In this document: positions 32,381-41,999 of the stretch, one piece after another | Layout of the letters: each line of letters begins with the position of its first letter | Numbering within the stretch: position 1 is the stretch's first letter | Program-made: the position numbers and the translations under genes | The notes under the pieces: generated by a model | The model's input: the letters and a program-made list of their open reading frames with translations, nothing else | Told to the model about the DNA's origin: nothing | Database searches by the model: none | From: Candidatus Saccharimonadota bacterium | Lineage (GTDB): Bacteria; Patescibacteriota; Saccharimonadia; Saccharimonadales; Saccharimonadaceae | DNA: 47,849 bases | Assembly (NCBI GenBank): GCA_030645815.1 | Contig: JAUSMW010000267.1 | Location: 1 to 47,849 of the forward strand | Direction of reading: 5' to 3'

Positions 32381-35300
32381 ATGGCAAACACAACACAAAA
32401 ACCAGACCAAGAAGATTTCAACCCAGCACACAATACTGGGCAGGATGATTTTGACAAAATAATCGACAAAAACTTTAGCCCTGGTGATGAAAAGATGATG
32501 GAGGAGCGCGCGGGACAAAGTGATGCTGACAATCTAGAGGACAAAGAAAAAGAAGCTGCTGAAAATGATTCGTTTTCTAAAGATTCAGTAAAATCCTTGG
32601 AGCAGCAAGAATCACAAACTGACGCCTCTTGGAAAAATAATACCAGTACAAAGAATACTCCTAGTCAGTCTAGATTCAGAATGACCAGAAAACGCGGTGC
32701 AGGGCTTGGACTGATTGGCCTATTTATTGGTACGGGGACTATTGTTAACTTACTATTAGGGCCTAGTTTTGGGATAGTTAACCTAAAAGAAATTATGGTG
32801 AAAAAATATGGTGGTCCATGGTCGAGCTATATCGAAGAGCGTCAGAAAATTGGCATGGCAAGAAAAATGAGTAAAGAGATTGTCAAAGGCTGCGGTCTTG
32901 TAAAGGTCAAATGCCGCTACAGAGGTATGACCGAAAAAGAGATAAAGAAATTTGAAAAACGAAACCCTGGAACAATCATACATACCGAAGGTAGTACGGT
33001 TGGTGGTAAGAAAAAAATAAAATCCATAGAATACTACAATGGTTCAGGCACAAAAGTTACCGTTGAAGCTTCGGGTTTCAAGACTGCACTGCTAGATAAA
33101 GGGGACCCGAGCCTCAGAAATACGATACGTAATTTTAATAACCCTAAAGTTGCTCCATGGAGAGATTTTTCTTCGGGCTTTTTCTATCAGATTTTTGAAA
33201 TCGCAAGAGGTAAAGGCAAAAAGATAGACGAAGAAAAAGGCAAAACTGAGGAGGAGCGCAAAAAAAATCGAACTCGTGAAATGGTCAGGAATTATGTAAG
33301 TGGTGAGGATTTTTCCGTTGGTGCAGGAACGAGCAGAAACACCGCGAATGCTAGCGAACAGTCCGCCAGGAACCAAGTAAGTGATAACATCAATGTTGAA
33401 GCAGATAAAATAAAAGCTGATTTTGACGATCCGACAAAGGCAATTGACCCGCTGCCAAACCCTGACGGCTCAACCATTGGTGACTCGGCAAAGGGCATAG
33501 CAAAAGTAGGTCTATCTGGGGTAAAGGGTGCTTTCCTAGGACCAGTAGCTCCTGTAGAGAGGGCCTGTGCCGCAAAAAGGCTTATTTCATCTGTTGGTTA
33601 CATTTCAAAAGCAATAAATGCACGTAACCTCATAGCCTATTCTATGTTATTTATGGTAACTGCTGACCAAATAAAGGCAGGTGATGCTGATGGCGATACA
33701 GCTGAACGTATCGGCGACCTAGGCTCAATACTGAGCAGCCAAGATCCAGAGACCAAATACACCTTTGCGGACTCGTTTGGATACCAGTACGCAGCTGAAA
33801 ATAAACTAGTACAAAATACCAAATCCCATCAAATCGATACCGCTCAAATTTATCCATACAGATTAGGTTCTGGTTTAACCGGAACATTACTAGCGATTGC
33901 AGACGGGATTAACTCCATGATACCCGGGGGAGCATCAACCTGTAAGGTGGTTGGTAATTTATTTTTTCAAATAGGAACTGGGGTTTTAGTAATTGTTTCA
34001 GACTTATTCACTGGTGGTGGTGTGTCGGCCGGTGGTATAGCAATGGGATTGGCAGCCAGCACTGCCTTTGCGTTTGCCGAGCAGATCGCAACACCTATGC
34101 TTGCAAGGTCAGTTGCTGGGGCAATAATAACCGGTGACGAGCGCGGCATGGCTGCTGGTAACGCCATAACATCTGGTTTTGGTATGTCAACATCCATGAA
34201 TAATCGAATGCACGGTGGTTTTCCATTATCAAAGAAACAGGCACTTGCATATGACTCATACAGCGATAAAATTAATCAATCTGTCGCAAGAGATAGAGGC
34301 CTTCAAAAGATATTAGACCCTAAAGACCCCGAATCGTTTACATCTAGGTTTGCTTTTAGTTTGTCGCCTTACTTGCAACAGCCATCGGTTAATTCGATTG
34401 CAAAATTGGGTATCAGTTCGCTAAATCCTTTTGCAAGCATCCCTCAGGTTTCTGCAGCAAACCAAGACCAAGAATATGATTTATGTGGCGATGAAGACTA
34501 TGACAAATTAGATATCGCAGCTGGGCCATTTTGTGACCCTAAATATGGTCTAGACCCATGGAAGTTAAATGATGACAACGGTGATACATATGATCCGGAA
34601 AAAGTTATTGAATACATGTGCGGCACACCAATAGATAGCGAAGCTGGCTGTTTGCCTATGGCTTTCATAGATGATGATGGTGCTCCAAAGGGTGAATATG
34701 CTGACTGGATAACAGAATGTGTGCAAACAGATGAGCCAATCGCCGCAGACGGAGAAGATGAAACACCAAAAGAATGCTTGGACCCAGAAAAAACGAGTGA
34801 TCCGCTGAAATATAACATGTTCCGTATGTATTATTTTGATACAACAATTGATGATGAACATAATGACCGCGATGCTAGTAATGGTAGTGCGGCGAGCGAT
34901 AGTGCAGGCACAGCAGCTCCCGACAAAATTAGCATGGCTGATTTATATGAATCATCAGAAGATATTGCATGTGCTGACGGCTCAAAAGACTTAGGAGTAC
35001 AAGATGGATATCATGCTGGAGAAAAGGTAAAAATTAGAGTTTGTGCACTAGATGATGTACCTGAAACAGGTGAGTTATCTGACGTATCTGGATCGGATGG
35101 CAAACTAGTTGTAAACTCTAGAGTTTCTGCAGTTGTGATAAAAATGGTAAAAGACGCAAAAGATGACGGAGTAAACCCAATTACAGGAGCTGAGGGATTC
35201 CGCTCTATGAAGCGTCAGGAATATCTAGCCAGCTGCGGTTGTACTGGCGGAAACCCAGTAGCAGCCCCAGGAACGTCAAACCACCAAACGGGTGTTGCAA

Positions 35301-35410
35301 TTGACTGGAATGAGCCTATGAATACTTGGATGAGAAGCAATGGCGAAAAATATGGATTTAAGTGGTATGGACAAGGTGACCCACCACACTTTTCACCGGA
35401 TGGTCATTAA
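32381..35410 (+). CDS. large T4SS-linked membrane protein ending in an M15 D,D-carboxypeptidase domain
   Basis: 1009 residues. Residues 1-100 are acidic and cytoplasmic, and 106-127 form a membrane helix. A basic region follows, then a hydrophobic block (~490-590: GNLFFQIGTGVLVIVSDL, GGIAMGLAASTAFAFAEQIA) with no assigned family. The last ~120 residues are a VanY-type M15 metallopeptidase: GFRSMKRQEYL, then the signature SxHxxGxAxD with H968 and D975, and PPHF with H1003, which are the three zinc ligands. It probably cleaves peptide stems of peptidoglycan to let the apparatus cross the wall. Fusion of the enzyme to a large membrane scaffold is unusual. The next gene starts 2 bases later. Confidence 0.82.
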   Translation: MANTTQKPDQEDFNPAHNTGQDDFDKIIDKNFSPGDEKMMEERAGQSDADNLEDKEKEAAENDSFSKDSVKSLEQQESQTDASWKNNTSTKNTPSQSRFRMTRKRGAGLGLIGLFIGTGTIVNLLLGPSFGIVNLKEIMVKKYGGPWSSYIEERQKIGMARKMSKEIVKGCGLVKVKCRYRGMTEKEIKKFEKRNPGTIIHTEGSTVGGKKKIKSIEYYNGSGTKVTVEASGFKTALLDKGDPSLRNTIRNFNNPKVAPWRDFSSGFFYQIFEIARGKGKKIDEEKGKTEEERKKNRTREMVRNYVSGEDFSVGAGTSRNTANASEQSARNQVSDNINVEADKIKADFDDPTKAIDPLPNPDGSTIGDSAKGIAKVGLSGVKGAFLGPVAPVERACAAKRLISSVGYISKAINARNLIAYSMLFMVTADQIKAGDADGDTAERIGDLGSILSSQDPETKYTFADSFGYQYAAENKLVQNTKSHQIDTAQIYPYRLGSGLTGTLLAIADGINSMIPGGASTCKVVGNLFFQIGTGVLVIVSDLFTGGGVSAGGIAMGLAASTAFAFAEQIATPMLARSVAGAIITGDERGMAAGNAITSGFGMSTSMNNRMHGGFPLSKKQALAYDSYSDKINQSVARDRGLQKILDPKDPESFTSRFAFSLSPYLQQPSVNSIAKLGISSLNPFASIPQVSAANQDQEYDLCGDEDYDKLDIAAGPFCDPKYGLDPWKLNDDNGDTYDPEKVIEYMCGTPIDSEAGCLPMAFIDDDGAPKGEYADWITECVQTDEPIAADGEDETPKECLDPEKTSDPLKYNMFRMYYFDTTIDDEHNDRDASNGSAASDSAGTAAPDKISMADLYESSEDIACADGSKDLGVQDGYHAGEKVKIRVCALDDVPETGELSDVSGSDGKLVVNSRVSAVVIKMVKDAKDDGVNPITGAEGFRSMKRQEYLASCGCTGGNPVAAPGTSNHQTGVAIDWNEPMNTWMRSNGEKYGFKWYGQGDPPHFSPDGH

Positions 35411-35411
35411 T

Positions 35412-37187
35412 ATGTATAGAAGAATATTATTATCAATACTCACGATAGCAGTCATTATGCCTTTACCCGTACAAGCTTTTGATGATTTTTACTCTGATTC
35501 TGAAATACAATTTTACGACCCAAATGCTTGTGACCCAAATGGTGGCTCTGGCGATACAGACAACTCCACTGCCGCACCAGGAGAGGGTGTAGATTATGAC
35601 AATACACAAAGTGCCGAGACTGGCTATGAGGTTTCGGTGGAATCAGACGGTGCGGACGGTAGTGCAAGTGGTGATGGTAATTATGCAAGCGGGACTTCAT
35701 ATGGACATAGTCTAGGTTGGAAAACTCACTTTGTAGCTCTTTATCCAGGCTGGGCAAAAGAGAAAAAACTGGAATTGGGTGATGTGGTCAAAATAACATG
35801 GAAAGGAAAAACGGTATTTGGTATATATGGTGATAATGGCTGGGTGGATAATAGTAACAAAAATGTACACACCGAAGTATCATTGAGTGTTAAGAGGGCT
35901 TTTTTGGGAAATAGTGCCAGTGTAGCTACTGGATTTGGTTCAAAACGTGACGTTGTTAAGTTCACTGCCTACCCAAACACGAGTAGTAAAATACATGGTA
36001 ACCCTCCTAGTAATACTTTGATTGACCAGGTTGGTGCTGAGGTATCAGGAGTATCGGCCGACACTGAATCTCCTGAAGAGGCGGGGAGTTGCGTATGTGC
36101 CGACCCAAATTCGGGTAGTACGACAACGTTAGAGGGTGAAAATAATGCTGAAAAAATCTTTAATTTCTTTGTTAGTAAGGGTCTAAAATCTTACCAAGCA
36201 TCTGGTATTTTAGGAAATATGCACGCTGAATCTGGCTGGGAACCACAAAAGGCTGAGGGTATATATGATCGCAAAGTAACTGCCGAGGAATTTTTATCAG
36301 GAACAGGTGGGCCTGGTTGGGGTATTGTGCAGTGGACTCCTGGGTCAAAGTTTATCAACCCAGCAAAGGCTGATAGTAAAGACCCAAACAAACTAGAGGT
36401 TCAGCTAGACTTTTTATGGGACCAGTTGGATGGTAAGGGCCCTATACCTGAAAAACAAGCTGGAGATGATGTGAAATCGACTAAAAATATTACAGAAGCT
36501 GTGCGGGCGTTCCAGGGTGATAATAATATTGGTGGTCATTATACAGGCTACGAAAGGCCGGGAAGTCAATCCGCCACCTTAGCACAGCGAATAGCTCAGG
36601 CGAAAGCAATAGAAAGAAAATATGGTGGAGGCTCGTCGGGCGGCTCATCTTCTGGTGGTTCTTGTACGGGTAATGGTGGGGCTAGTGGAAGTTGTGATGT
36701 TGATAAGCCAGTTAATGGCTCGGGTAATGGCCCCACGACTGAATATACTCAAAATCAGTTAACTACCATTTTTGGTAAACCAGGTACAGCATCTTCACAC
36801 CCAGAAATGGATAAAAATTTAACAGAAGTTGATTTTAATGGTCATAAGGTTAGTGTTAATAAAAAAGCTGCAGGATGTTTAAAAGCCGTGGCGGCGGACA
36901 TAAAATCAAAAGCAATATCATACAGGATAAACGACATGGGTTGTTATAGATATGATGCAGATAACGGCGCCGGTTCTGGTAATATTGGCCTGAGAAGCTA
37001 TCATAGCTATGGTGTTGCTTGTGATATAAACCCAGGTAGCAACCCATTTACATATGATTCTAGTGCTTCGTATGATATGCCGCGAAGTTATGTTGAAGCT
37101 TTTCATGATCACGGTTGGACCTGGGGTGGTAGTTGGAATAGTGTAAAGGATTATATGCATTTTGAATTTAACGGAGTAAAACCATGA
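35412..37187 (+). CDS. secreted bifunctional peptidoglycan hydrolase: phage-tail-lysozyme + M15 peptidase
   Basis: 591 residues from the ATG at 35412, which gives a signal peptide (MYRRILLSILTIAVIMPLPVQA). Residues ~70-190 form a beta-rich domain (GDVVKITWKGKTVFGIYGDNGW), possibly a double-psi barrel. Residues ~243-405 match the phage tail lysozyme type (KSYQASGILGNMHAESGW, GWGIVQWTPGSKF, LDFLWDQL), glycan-cleaving. After a Gly/Ser linker, ~450-591 is an M15 peptidase of the VanY_2 type: S-Y-H531-SYGVAC-D538 and H583 in DYMHFEF are the zinc ligands. It plays the part of VirB1/PrgK, opening the wall for the T4SS. The frame is also open upstream inside the previous gene, but without a signal peptide. 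Confidence 0.86.
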   Translation: MYRRILLSILTIAVIMPLPVQAFDDFYSDSEIQFYDPNACDPNGGSGDTDNSTAAPGEGVDYDNTQSAETGYEVSVESDGADGSASGDGNYASGTSYGHSLGWKTHFVALYPGWAKEKKLELGDVVKITWKGKTVFGIYGDNGWVDNSNKNVHTEVSLSVKRAFLGNSASVATGFGSKRDVVKFTAYPNTSSKIHGNPPSNTLIDQVGAEVSGVSADTESPEEAGSCVCADPNSGSTTTLEGENNAEKIFNFFVSKGLKSYQASGILGNMHAESGWEPQKAEGIYDRKVTAEEFLSGTGGPGWGIVQWTPGSKFINPAKADSKDPNKLEVQLDFLWDQLDGKGPIPEKQAGDDVKSTKNITEAVRAFQGDNNIGGHYTGYERPGSQSATLAQRIAQAKAIERKYGGGSSGGSSSGGSCTGNGGASGSCDVDKPVNGSGNGPTTEYTQNQLTTIFGKPGTASSHPEMDKNLTEVDFNGHKVSVNKKAAGCLKAVAADIKSKAISYRINDMGCYRYDADNGAGSGNIGLRSYHSYGVACDINPGSNPFTYDSSASYDMPRSYVEAFHDHGWTWGGSWNSVKDYMHFEFNGVKP

Positions 37188-37549
37188 ACAATAGACGACA
37201 ATTTATTATTATAGCGATAGCACTATTTATATTAGTAGCTTTAGTGTCTATTACAATTATTAATAGTGGTGATAGCACGAAAAAAAATAAAGATGAAATT
37301 GCAGAAACTGAAAAGAGCCTGCCCGTACATAGAATATTTTATAGCCCGCCAGTTACTGATATAAATGGACCATTTACATTAGAGTTTATGTATAAAAAAA
37401 ATAATGTAGACTATATAAAAATAACCGATAGCTCACCTCAGGGTAGAATGAATGCTATGCATTGGCTACGTACACGTGGTGTTGATCCAACAGATTTGAG
37501 TATTCGTTTTGATGATTTTAAAAATCCACTAAGTGATAGAGGAAATTAA
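37184..37549 (+). CDS. small signal-anchored protein of the T4SS operon, unknown
   Basis: 121 residues, not recognised. The N-terminal helix (~6-26, FIIIAIALFILVALVSITII) anchors a ~90-residue exported domain ending MHWLRTRGVDPTDLSIRFDDF. The start overlaps the stop of the hydrolase gene in ATGA, so the two are translated together. Base composition is noticeably more AT-rich than the genes before it. Confidence 0.75.
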   Translation: MNNRRQFIIIAIALFILVALVSITIINSGDSTKKNKDEIAETEKSLPVHRIFYSPPVTDINGPFTLEFMYKKNNVDYIKITDSSPQGRMNAMHWLRTRGVDPTDLSIRFDDFKNPLSDRGN

Positions 37550-37550
37550 T

Positions 37551-38252
37551 ATGGAAAATGACACTATAGTAAATAAAAGAAATATATCATTTTTATTAAT
37601 CATCTTTTTTGTTATTGGCCTAGTTGTATCTATTTTTGGTTATATAAACTCTCAACAAACTGTCTCTGTTAAATATAAAAATATATCAAAAGTGACTATA
37701 CAAAAAATCGGTCAAGGCTCAAAAAGTCTTGGAAAAGAAACTGTATACAAAAAATCTGGCGAAAAAATAACTCTTATGAAAGGTTCTTATTTACTGAAAT
37801 ATACAGGTATTGATGGTTACGCTAGTGACTATGAAAATATTAACCTAAATGAAAAACCTGTATTTATATCATTAGACCCAGATTATTCTAATAGTAGACT
37901 ATCATCTATTTTAGAAGATAATTTTGAAGACATAAAAATAATTTTGAACGCAAAATATAAAAATATGAGTGATTATAATATACAAAAAGGTAAGTTATAT
38001 AAAAAAGGTCAGTGGTACGGCACAACACTACAATATAGTGGTAATGATGTATTTAACTACGACACCCTGAGGTTAGTTATGGAAAAGAAGGGTGATACGT
38101 GGCGACTAGTAACTAGTCCACCAAATATTATATTGAGTTCAAAAGATTATCCAAATATACCTGTAGATGTACTGCGTGATGTAAATAATGTCCAAAATAC
38201 TATGTTTGTCCAAAAGTACACAGACCCAAATAGTAAAGTTTACTTTCCCTAG
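37551..38252 (+). CDS. membrane-anchored exported protein, unknown, end of T4SS operon
   Basis: 233 residues from the ATG at 37551, which has GAGGAA 6 bases upstream. The alternative start 6 codons earlier lies inside the previous gene. One helix (~14-34) is followed by an exported domain with PEGA-like features (ITLMKGSYLLKYTGIDGYASDYENINLNEKPVFISLD) and a C-terminal half of alternating polar strands. Very AT-rich with many AAA and ATA codons. The end overlaps recF by 4 bases tail to tail. Role unknown. Confidence 0.75.
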   Translation: MENDTIVNKRNISFLLIIFFVIGLVVSIFGYINSQQTVSVKYKNISKVTIQKIGQGSKSLGKETVYKKSGEKITLMKGSYLLKYTGIDGYASDYENINLNEKPVFISLDPDYSNSRLSSILEDNFEDIKIILNAKYKNMSDYNIQKGKLYKKGQWYGTTLQYSGNDVFNYDTLRLVMEKKGDTWRLVTSPPNIILSSKDYPNIPVDVLRDVNNVQNTMFVQKYTDPNSKVYFP

Positions 38253-39283
38253 ATTTCAATAATCTTTCCACTCACACCTTTCATTAGTGGTGTGATAGTG
38301 GTTGTCGTTATGATTACTTGATTATCATATAGAAATTCTATTAATTTACCTTGTCGTTCTTCGTCTAGTTCAGAAAAGACATCGTCCAGTAATAGGATTG
38401 GTGCGATGTCTCTAGCGTGTTTGATTAGTTTTGTTTCTATTATTTTCATAGCTAGCAGTAGGGTTCTATTTTCACCGCGAGACGCAGATATATTAGCGCT
38501 CTTACCACTAATCACAAACTCAAAATCATCACGATGCGGGCCAAGTGATGTAAAGCCTGTTTCCTTATCTAATTGTAGGTTTTTTTCTAAGCCTTTTAAT
38601 AGATTATTGGTGTAATTTTGGGCATTAATTTTACTAATATATTCTACTTTTATTTGGTGCTTTTTTGACGCCAATTCACTATACATATCACTAATTGTTT
38701 GGTTTATTTTTTCGATTAATTCTAGTCTGTTAGAAACTATTATTCCACCTAGTTCACTTAGTTTTATATTCCACACAAACATTTCCTCACTCGAAAAATT
38801 TCTGGATTTTAACAGATTATTTCTTTGCGCCAGTGAACGTTTATATTTATTTAAATTAGTTTGGAATGTAGGGTTTATTCTAGATAATAATGAGTCGAAA
38901 TAATCCCTACGCGTATCTGGTCCACGAGCTATAATTTGCATAAACTCTGGTTCAAATAACACGACTGGTATGGTGTGTGTGAATTGCATACGTTTGTATT
39001 TTGAGTTGTTGATGACGTAGTTTTTTTCTTTATCTATGTTAAATTTTACGTTTCGTTCTCGTTCGTCAAATTTACCAATTAATGATGCTGTATTTTCGCT
39101 GTATTTTATTAAATCCCTATCACTCGCACGATATGATTTACCAGATGCCAAAAATAATATAGCTTCTAGTATATTGGTTTTTCCAGCCCCGTTTTTACCT
39201 AGTATGATATTGGTCTTTTCTGAAAAATCAAAACTAGCTGATTTATATGACCGAAAATTAGTCAATTTAATATTGGATATCAT
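38249..39283 (-). CDS. recF: RecF, recombination mediator ATPase
   Basis: SMC-like ABC ATPase that helps load RecA at gaps and supports stalled forks. 344 residues. Walker A is GKNGAGKT (about 29-36) in the canonical start MISNIKLTNFRSYKSASFDF; GPHRDDFEF and the signature SRGENRTLLLAMKIIE are in place; Walker B is ILLLDDVFSELD. It follows dnaN by 6 bases in the classic dnaA-dnaN-recF order. Confidence 0.96.
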   Translation of the reverse strand: MISNIKLTNFRSYKSASFDFSEKTNIILGKNGAGKTNILEAILFLASGKSYRASDRDLIKYSENTASLIGKFDERERNVKFNIDKEKNYVINNSKYKRMQFTHTIPVVLFEPEFMQIIARGPDTRRDYFDSLLSRINPTFQTNLNKYKRSLAQRNNLLKSRNFSSEEMFVWNIKLSELGGIIVSNRLELIEKINQTISDMYSELASKKHQIKVEYISKINAQNYTNNLLKGLEKNLQLDKETGFTSLGPHRDDFEFVISGKSANISASRGENRTLLLAMKIIETKLIKHARDIAPILLLDDVFSELDEERQGKLIEFLYDNQVIITTTTITPLMKGVSGKIIEI

Positions 39284-39289
39284 TGTAAC

Positions 39290-40402
39290 CTAGCTCTTCA
39301 GAGGCATAATAATATGCTGATAATTCGAGTTAGTCTCGTCGGCGTTTGATAGAACACTAGGGGATAGTTTACCGTTGAAACCAAACTCTACATTTTCACC
39401 ATCAACAGAGTTTAATGCTTCTAGTAGGTATCTAGAGTTGAGTGTTATAGAACCTTCACCAACTACTTCATCTGCAGTTGCGCTAGATGTATTTTCACCT
39501 AATTGAGAGGCTACAGAGTGTATAGAAACCGTTTTCTTATCAGGGTCTGTTTTGATAGTTATTCCTCCGGCACTTTCACGAGCAAATAGACTGGCAACTT
39601 TTGTGATTCTAGTAAATTCTTCTTTATTAATAGTCACATTAATATCTAAAGAACCTGGGATTAATTGGCGATAATCAACATATGTGGCATCAATCAATTT
39701 ACTAGTTAACTCAATGTCATTTACACGGAATCTTACTTGATTTTCATCTATTAAAATTTCTACTTCGCCTTGGTCATCAGGAATTATACGTACGACTTCC
39801 TGTAGTGAGGAAACGGGTACAATAGCATCTACTTCGCTCTTTATTTTTATACCGGTTATTTGCCGTTCTGCTAGGCGGTACCCATCTGTTGCGGTTATAT
39901 ATAATTCGTTTTTGTAAGTATGTAAATATGCGCCAGTTAGCATTGGGCGGGTTGTGTCGTGACTTGCAGCAACAACTGTCTGAGAAATTGCTTTTTTGAT
40001 TACATTTGTTGGTATTTTAAATACTACTGCTTTCTTTTCATTAATCTCTGGTAGGTTGGGGAATTCATCAGCTGGTAGGCCGTTGATTGTTGATTCATAC
40101 ATACCAGATTTTATGTTGATATGTAGATTTTTATTTTCAATTTCAATATTATTCTTCGGTAGGTTATTGACAAATTCACTAATCAACTTTGCTGGAATAG
40201 TGAGAGAGCCTTCTTTTTCTATCTTTGTACCTATAAAAACGGTAATAGCAATTTCTAGGTTTGTTGCAGCTAGTAGTAATCTGTTATTTTCAGTTTTTAT
40301 GAGGATATTATTTAAGATTGGTAGAGGAGTTCTACTACCTGCAATACGTGAAACAATAGAGAGTGCTTTGTTTAAGTTTTCTTGTGTGACTGTGAGTTTC
40401 AT
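39290..40402 (-). CDS. dnaN: DNA polymerase III beta subunit (sliding clamp)
   Basis: 370 residues, the three-domain clamp length. It begins MKLTVTQENLNKALSIVSRIAGSRTPLPIL as usual and ends with the clamp's C-terminal pattern YQHIIMPLKS. LTGAYLH, ATDGYRLAE and NSRYLLEAL are typical landmarks. It forms a ring dimer tethering the replicative polymerase to DNA. An AAGGA ribosome site lies before the ATG. It sits between dnaA and recF. Confidence 0.97.
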   Translation of the reverse strand: MKLTVTQENLNKALSIVSRIAGSRTPLPILNNILIKTENNRLLLAATNLEIAITVFIGTKIEKEGSLTIPAKLISEFVNNLPKNNIEIENKNLHINIKSGMYESTINGLPADEFPNLPEINEKKAVVFKIPTNVIKKAISQTVVAASHDTTRPMLTGAYLHTYKNELYITATDGYRLAERQITGIKIKSEVDAIVPVSSLQEVVRIIPDDQGEVEILIDENQVRFRVNDIELTSKLIDATYVDYRQLIPGSLDINVTINKEEFTRITKVASLFARESAGGITIKTDPDKKTVSIHSVASQLGENTSSATADEVVGEGSITLNSRYLLEALNSVDGENVEFGFNGKLSPSVLSNADETNSNYQHIIMPLKS

Positions 40403-40645
40403 AGACTTTTCCTTATATCTTTATTTATATAATTAGTAGTGATAGTAGTAGGTGTGGATTGTGTGTAAAAAGCACTATTTAACTGATTTGAAAAAGTAAA
40501 ATTAACCTGTGTATTTATAGTGAATAAACTACGTAAAGTATCTTGTAAAACTTCTTCTTTTTTCATAAATAAACTTTTTATAAACAAATTTTGGTAGTTT
40601 TTACTAGTTTTTTTACGTATATTTTCCAATACATTTACACAACCC
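40403..40645 (-). other. dnaA-dnaN spacer, AT-rich, DnaA-box-like sites
   Basis: 243 bases. One exact TTTTACACA on the minus strand (40462-40470) and one near match ATTTACACA on the plus strand (40633-40641). An 84-codon frame (40399-40653, minus) covers the spacer and overlaps both neighbours, but shows no family resemblance and no ribosome site. I treat it as unproven. The spacer probably carries the dnaN promoter and perhaps origin function. Confidence 0.4.
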
Positions 40646-41998
40646 CTATACATATAATTTCTCCCGAATGTCTGCTACATTTTCACGAATTGTATAATCT
40701 AATTTAATTGCTTTTGTAATCTTTTCAACTGAATGTATAGCTGTTGTGTGGTCTTTACGACCTAACTCACGTGCAATAGACGGAAAGCTCGTGTGTAGCT
40801 CGCTACGCATCAAATACATAGCAATCTGACGCGGAATCATGATATTTCTATCGCGTTTTGGGCTCAGAATATCGTTTACATCTACATTAAAGTGGTAAGC
40901 GACCTTACTAACAATTTGCTTTGGTGTGAGGTGTTTTGGTCGTGCACGAGATACATTACCAATTATTCCCTCGGCAATTTGCTTATCTGGGCTGATTCCA
41001 CGCATTTCACAAAATGCTAATAACTGGTTCAAGGCGCCTTCAAGTTCACGGACATTTGTTTTTATATTACTAGCGATAAATTCTATTGTATCTGGTTCTA
41101 ATTCAAATCCAGCTTGCAGGGCTTTGCTTTGTAATATCGCGCAGCGTGTCTCGAAATCAGGCATATGAATATCAATTGCCATACCCCACTCCAAACGACT
41201 ACGTAGACGGTCTGTTAGGCTAGAAATTCGCTTTGGTGGTTTGTCAGAACTAATCAATATTTGCTTGTTGTTTTGGTGTAGATAATTAAAGATATGGAAA
41301 AAAGCCTCTTCGGTTGTTTCTTTACCAGCGATAAATTGAATATCATCCATTATCAACACATCAATATTTTTGTAGCGGTCAGAAAAGTTATCACGTTTGT
41401 TTTTACTACGTAGATACGACATGAATTTTCCAATAAACGCCTCGGTAGTGGTGTAGTGGACATTTAGTTCTGGTTTTTGTTTTTGCAACTCGCTACCAAT
41501 TGCTTGTATGAGGTGAGTTTTACCTAGACCAACACTACCGTAGACAAACATAGGGTTATACCGCTCGCCCGGCTTTTCGACAATCGCCTGAGCTACGGTA
41601 TATGCCAAATCATTATTGCTACCAACTACAAAAGAATCTAGGGTGTATTTTGGATTAAACTTATTTTCAGCCTGTTCCTGGGTATTTGTTGTGATTGATT
41701 TTGCGCTGCGAAAATCATTTACAACAGGGTCGTGACTACGAGATGGTTTTTTGTCAGAGTTTATTTTATAGACAATAGAGCGTGGGTGAACACTATTTTT
41801 TGCCAGTATTTGCCGTATCTGACCATCAAATTTTGTTTCTAGTTGTTGCTTTGTAAAGATATTTTTAACGCCGATGATCAACTCTTCGTCGGTAGAGTCA
41901 TTATTTAGCTCAGTTTCTTTAAACCACGCTGCAAATGCTGCCTTTGAAACCGAGACCTCTATCTCACCTAGCACTGTTTGCCATAAAACTTGGTTCAC
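40646..41998 (-). CDS. dnaA: DnaA, chromosomal replication initiator
   Basis: 450 residues. Domain I at the N-terminus (VLWQTVLGEIEVSVSKAAFAAWFKETEL), a variable linker, the AAA+ domain with Walker A GSVGLGKT (about 154-161) and Walker B VLIMDDIQFI, and the C-terminal DNA-binding domain with the signature GRKDHTTAIHS. It binds DnaA boxes and opens the origin. The start is taken as GTG at 41998 because GAGGAG lies 4 bases before it; the TTG at 42010 in the same frame would put that ribosome site inside the gene. Confidence 0.97.
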   Translation of the reverse strand: MNQVLWQTVLGEIEVSVSKAAFAAWFKETELNNDSTDEELIIGVKNIFTKQQLETKFDGQIRQILAKNSVHPRSIVYKINSDKKPSRSHDPVVNDFRSAKSITTNTQEQAENKFNPKYTLDSFVVGSNNDLAYTVAQAIVEKPGERYNPMFVYGSVGLGKTHLIQAIGSELQKQKPELNVHYTTTEAFIGKFMSYLRSKNKRDNFSDRYKNIDVLIMDDIQFIAGKETTEEAFFHIFNYLHQNNKQILISSDKPPKRISSLTDRLRSRLEWGMAIDIHMPDFETRCAILQSKALQAGFELEPDTIEFIASNIKTNVRELEGALNQLLAFCEMRGISPDKQIAEGIIGNVSRARPKHLTPKQIVSKVAYHFNVDVNDILSPKRDRNIMIPRQIAMYLMRSELHTSFPSIARELGRKDHTTAIHSVEKITKAIKLDYTIRENVADIREKLYV

Positions 41999-41999
41999 T

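Noticed and set aside
23929-37187. Recoding of TGA (as in Gracilibacteria/SR1)
   Set aside because: TGA ends real genes here, for example at 23929-23931 and 37185-37187, in overlaps with the next start codon.
40399-40653. 84-codon frame between dnaA and dnaN as a gene
   Set aside because: It overlaps both neighbours, has no recognisable domain or ribosome site, and covers DnaA-box-like sequences; kept only as a possibility in the spacer entry.
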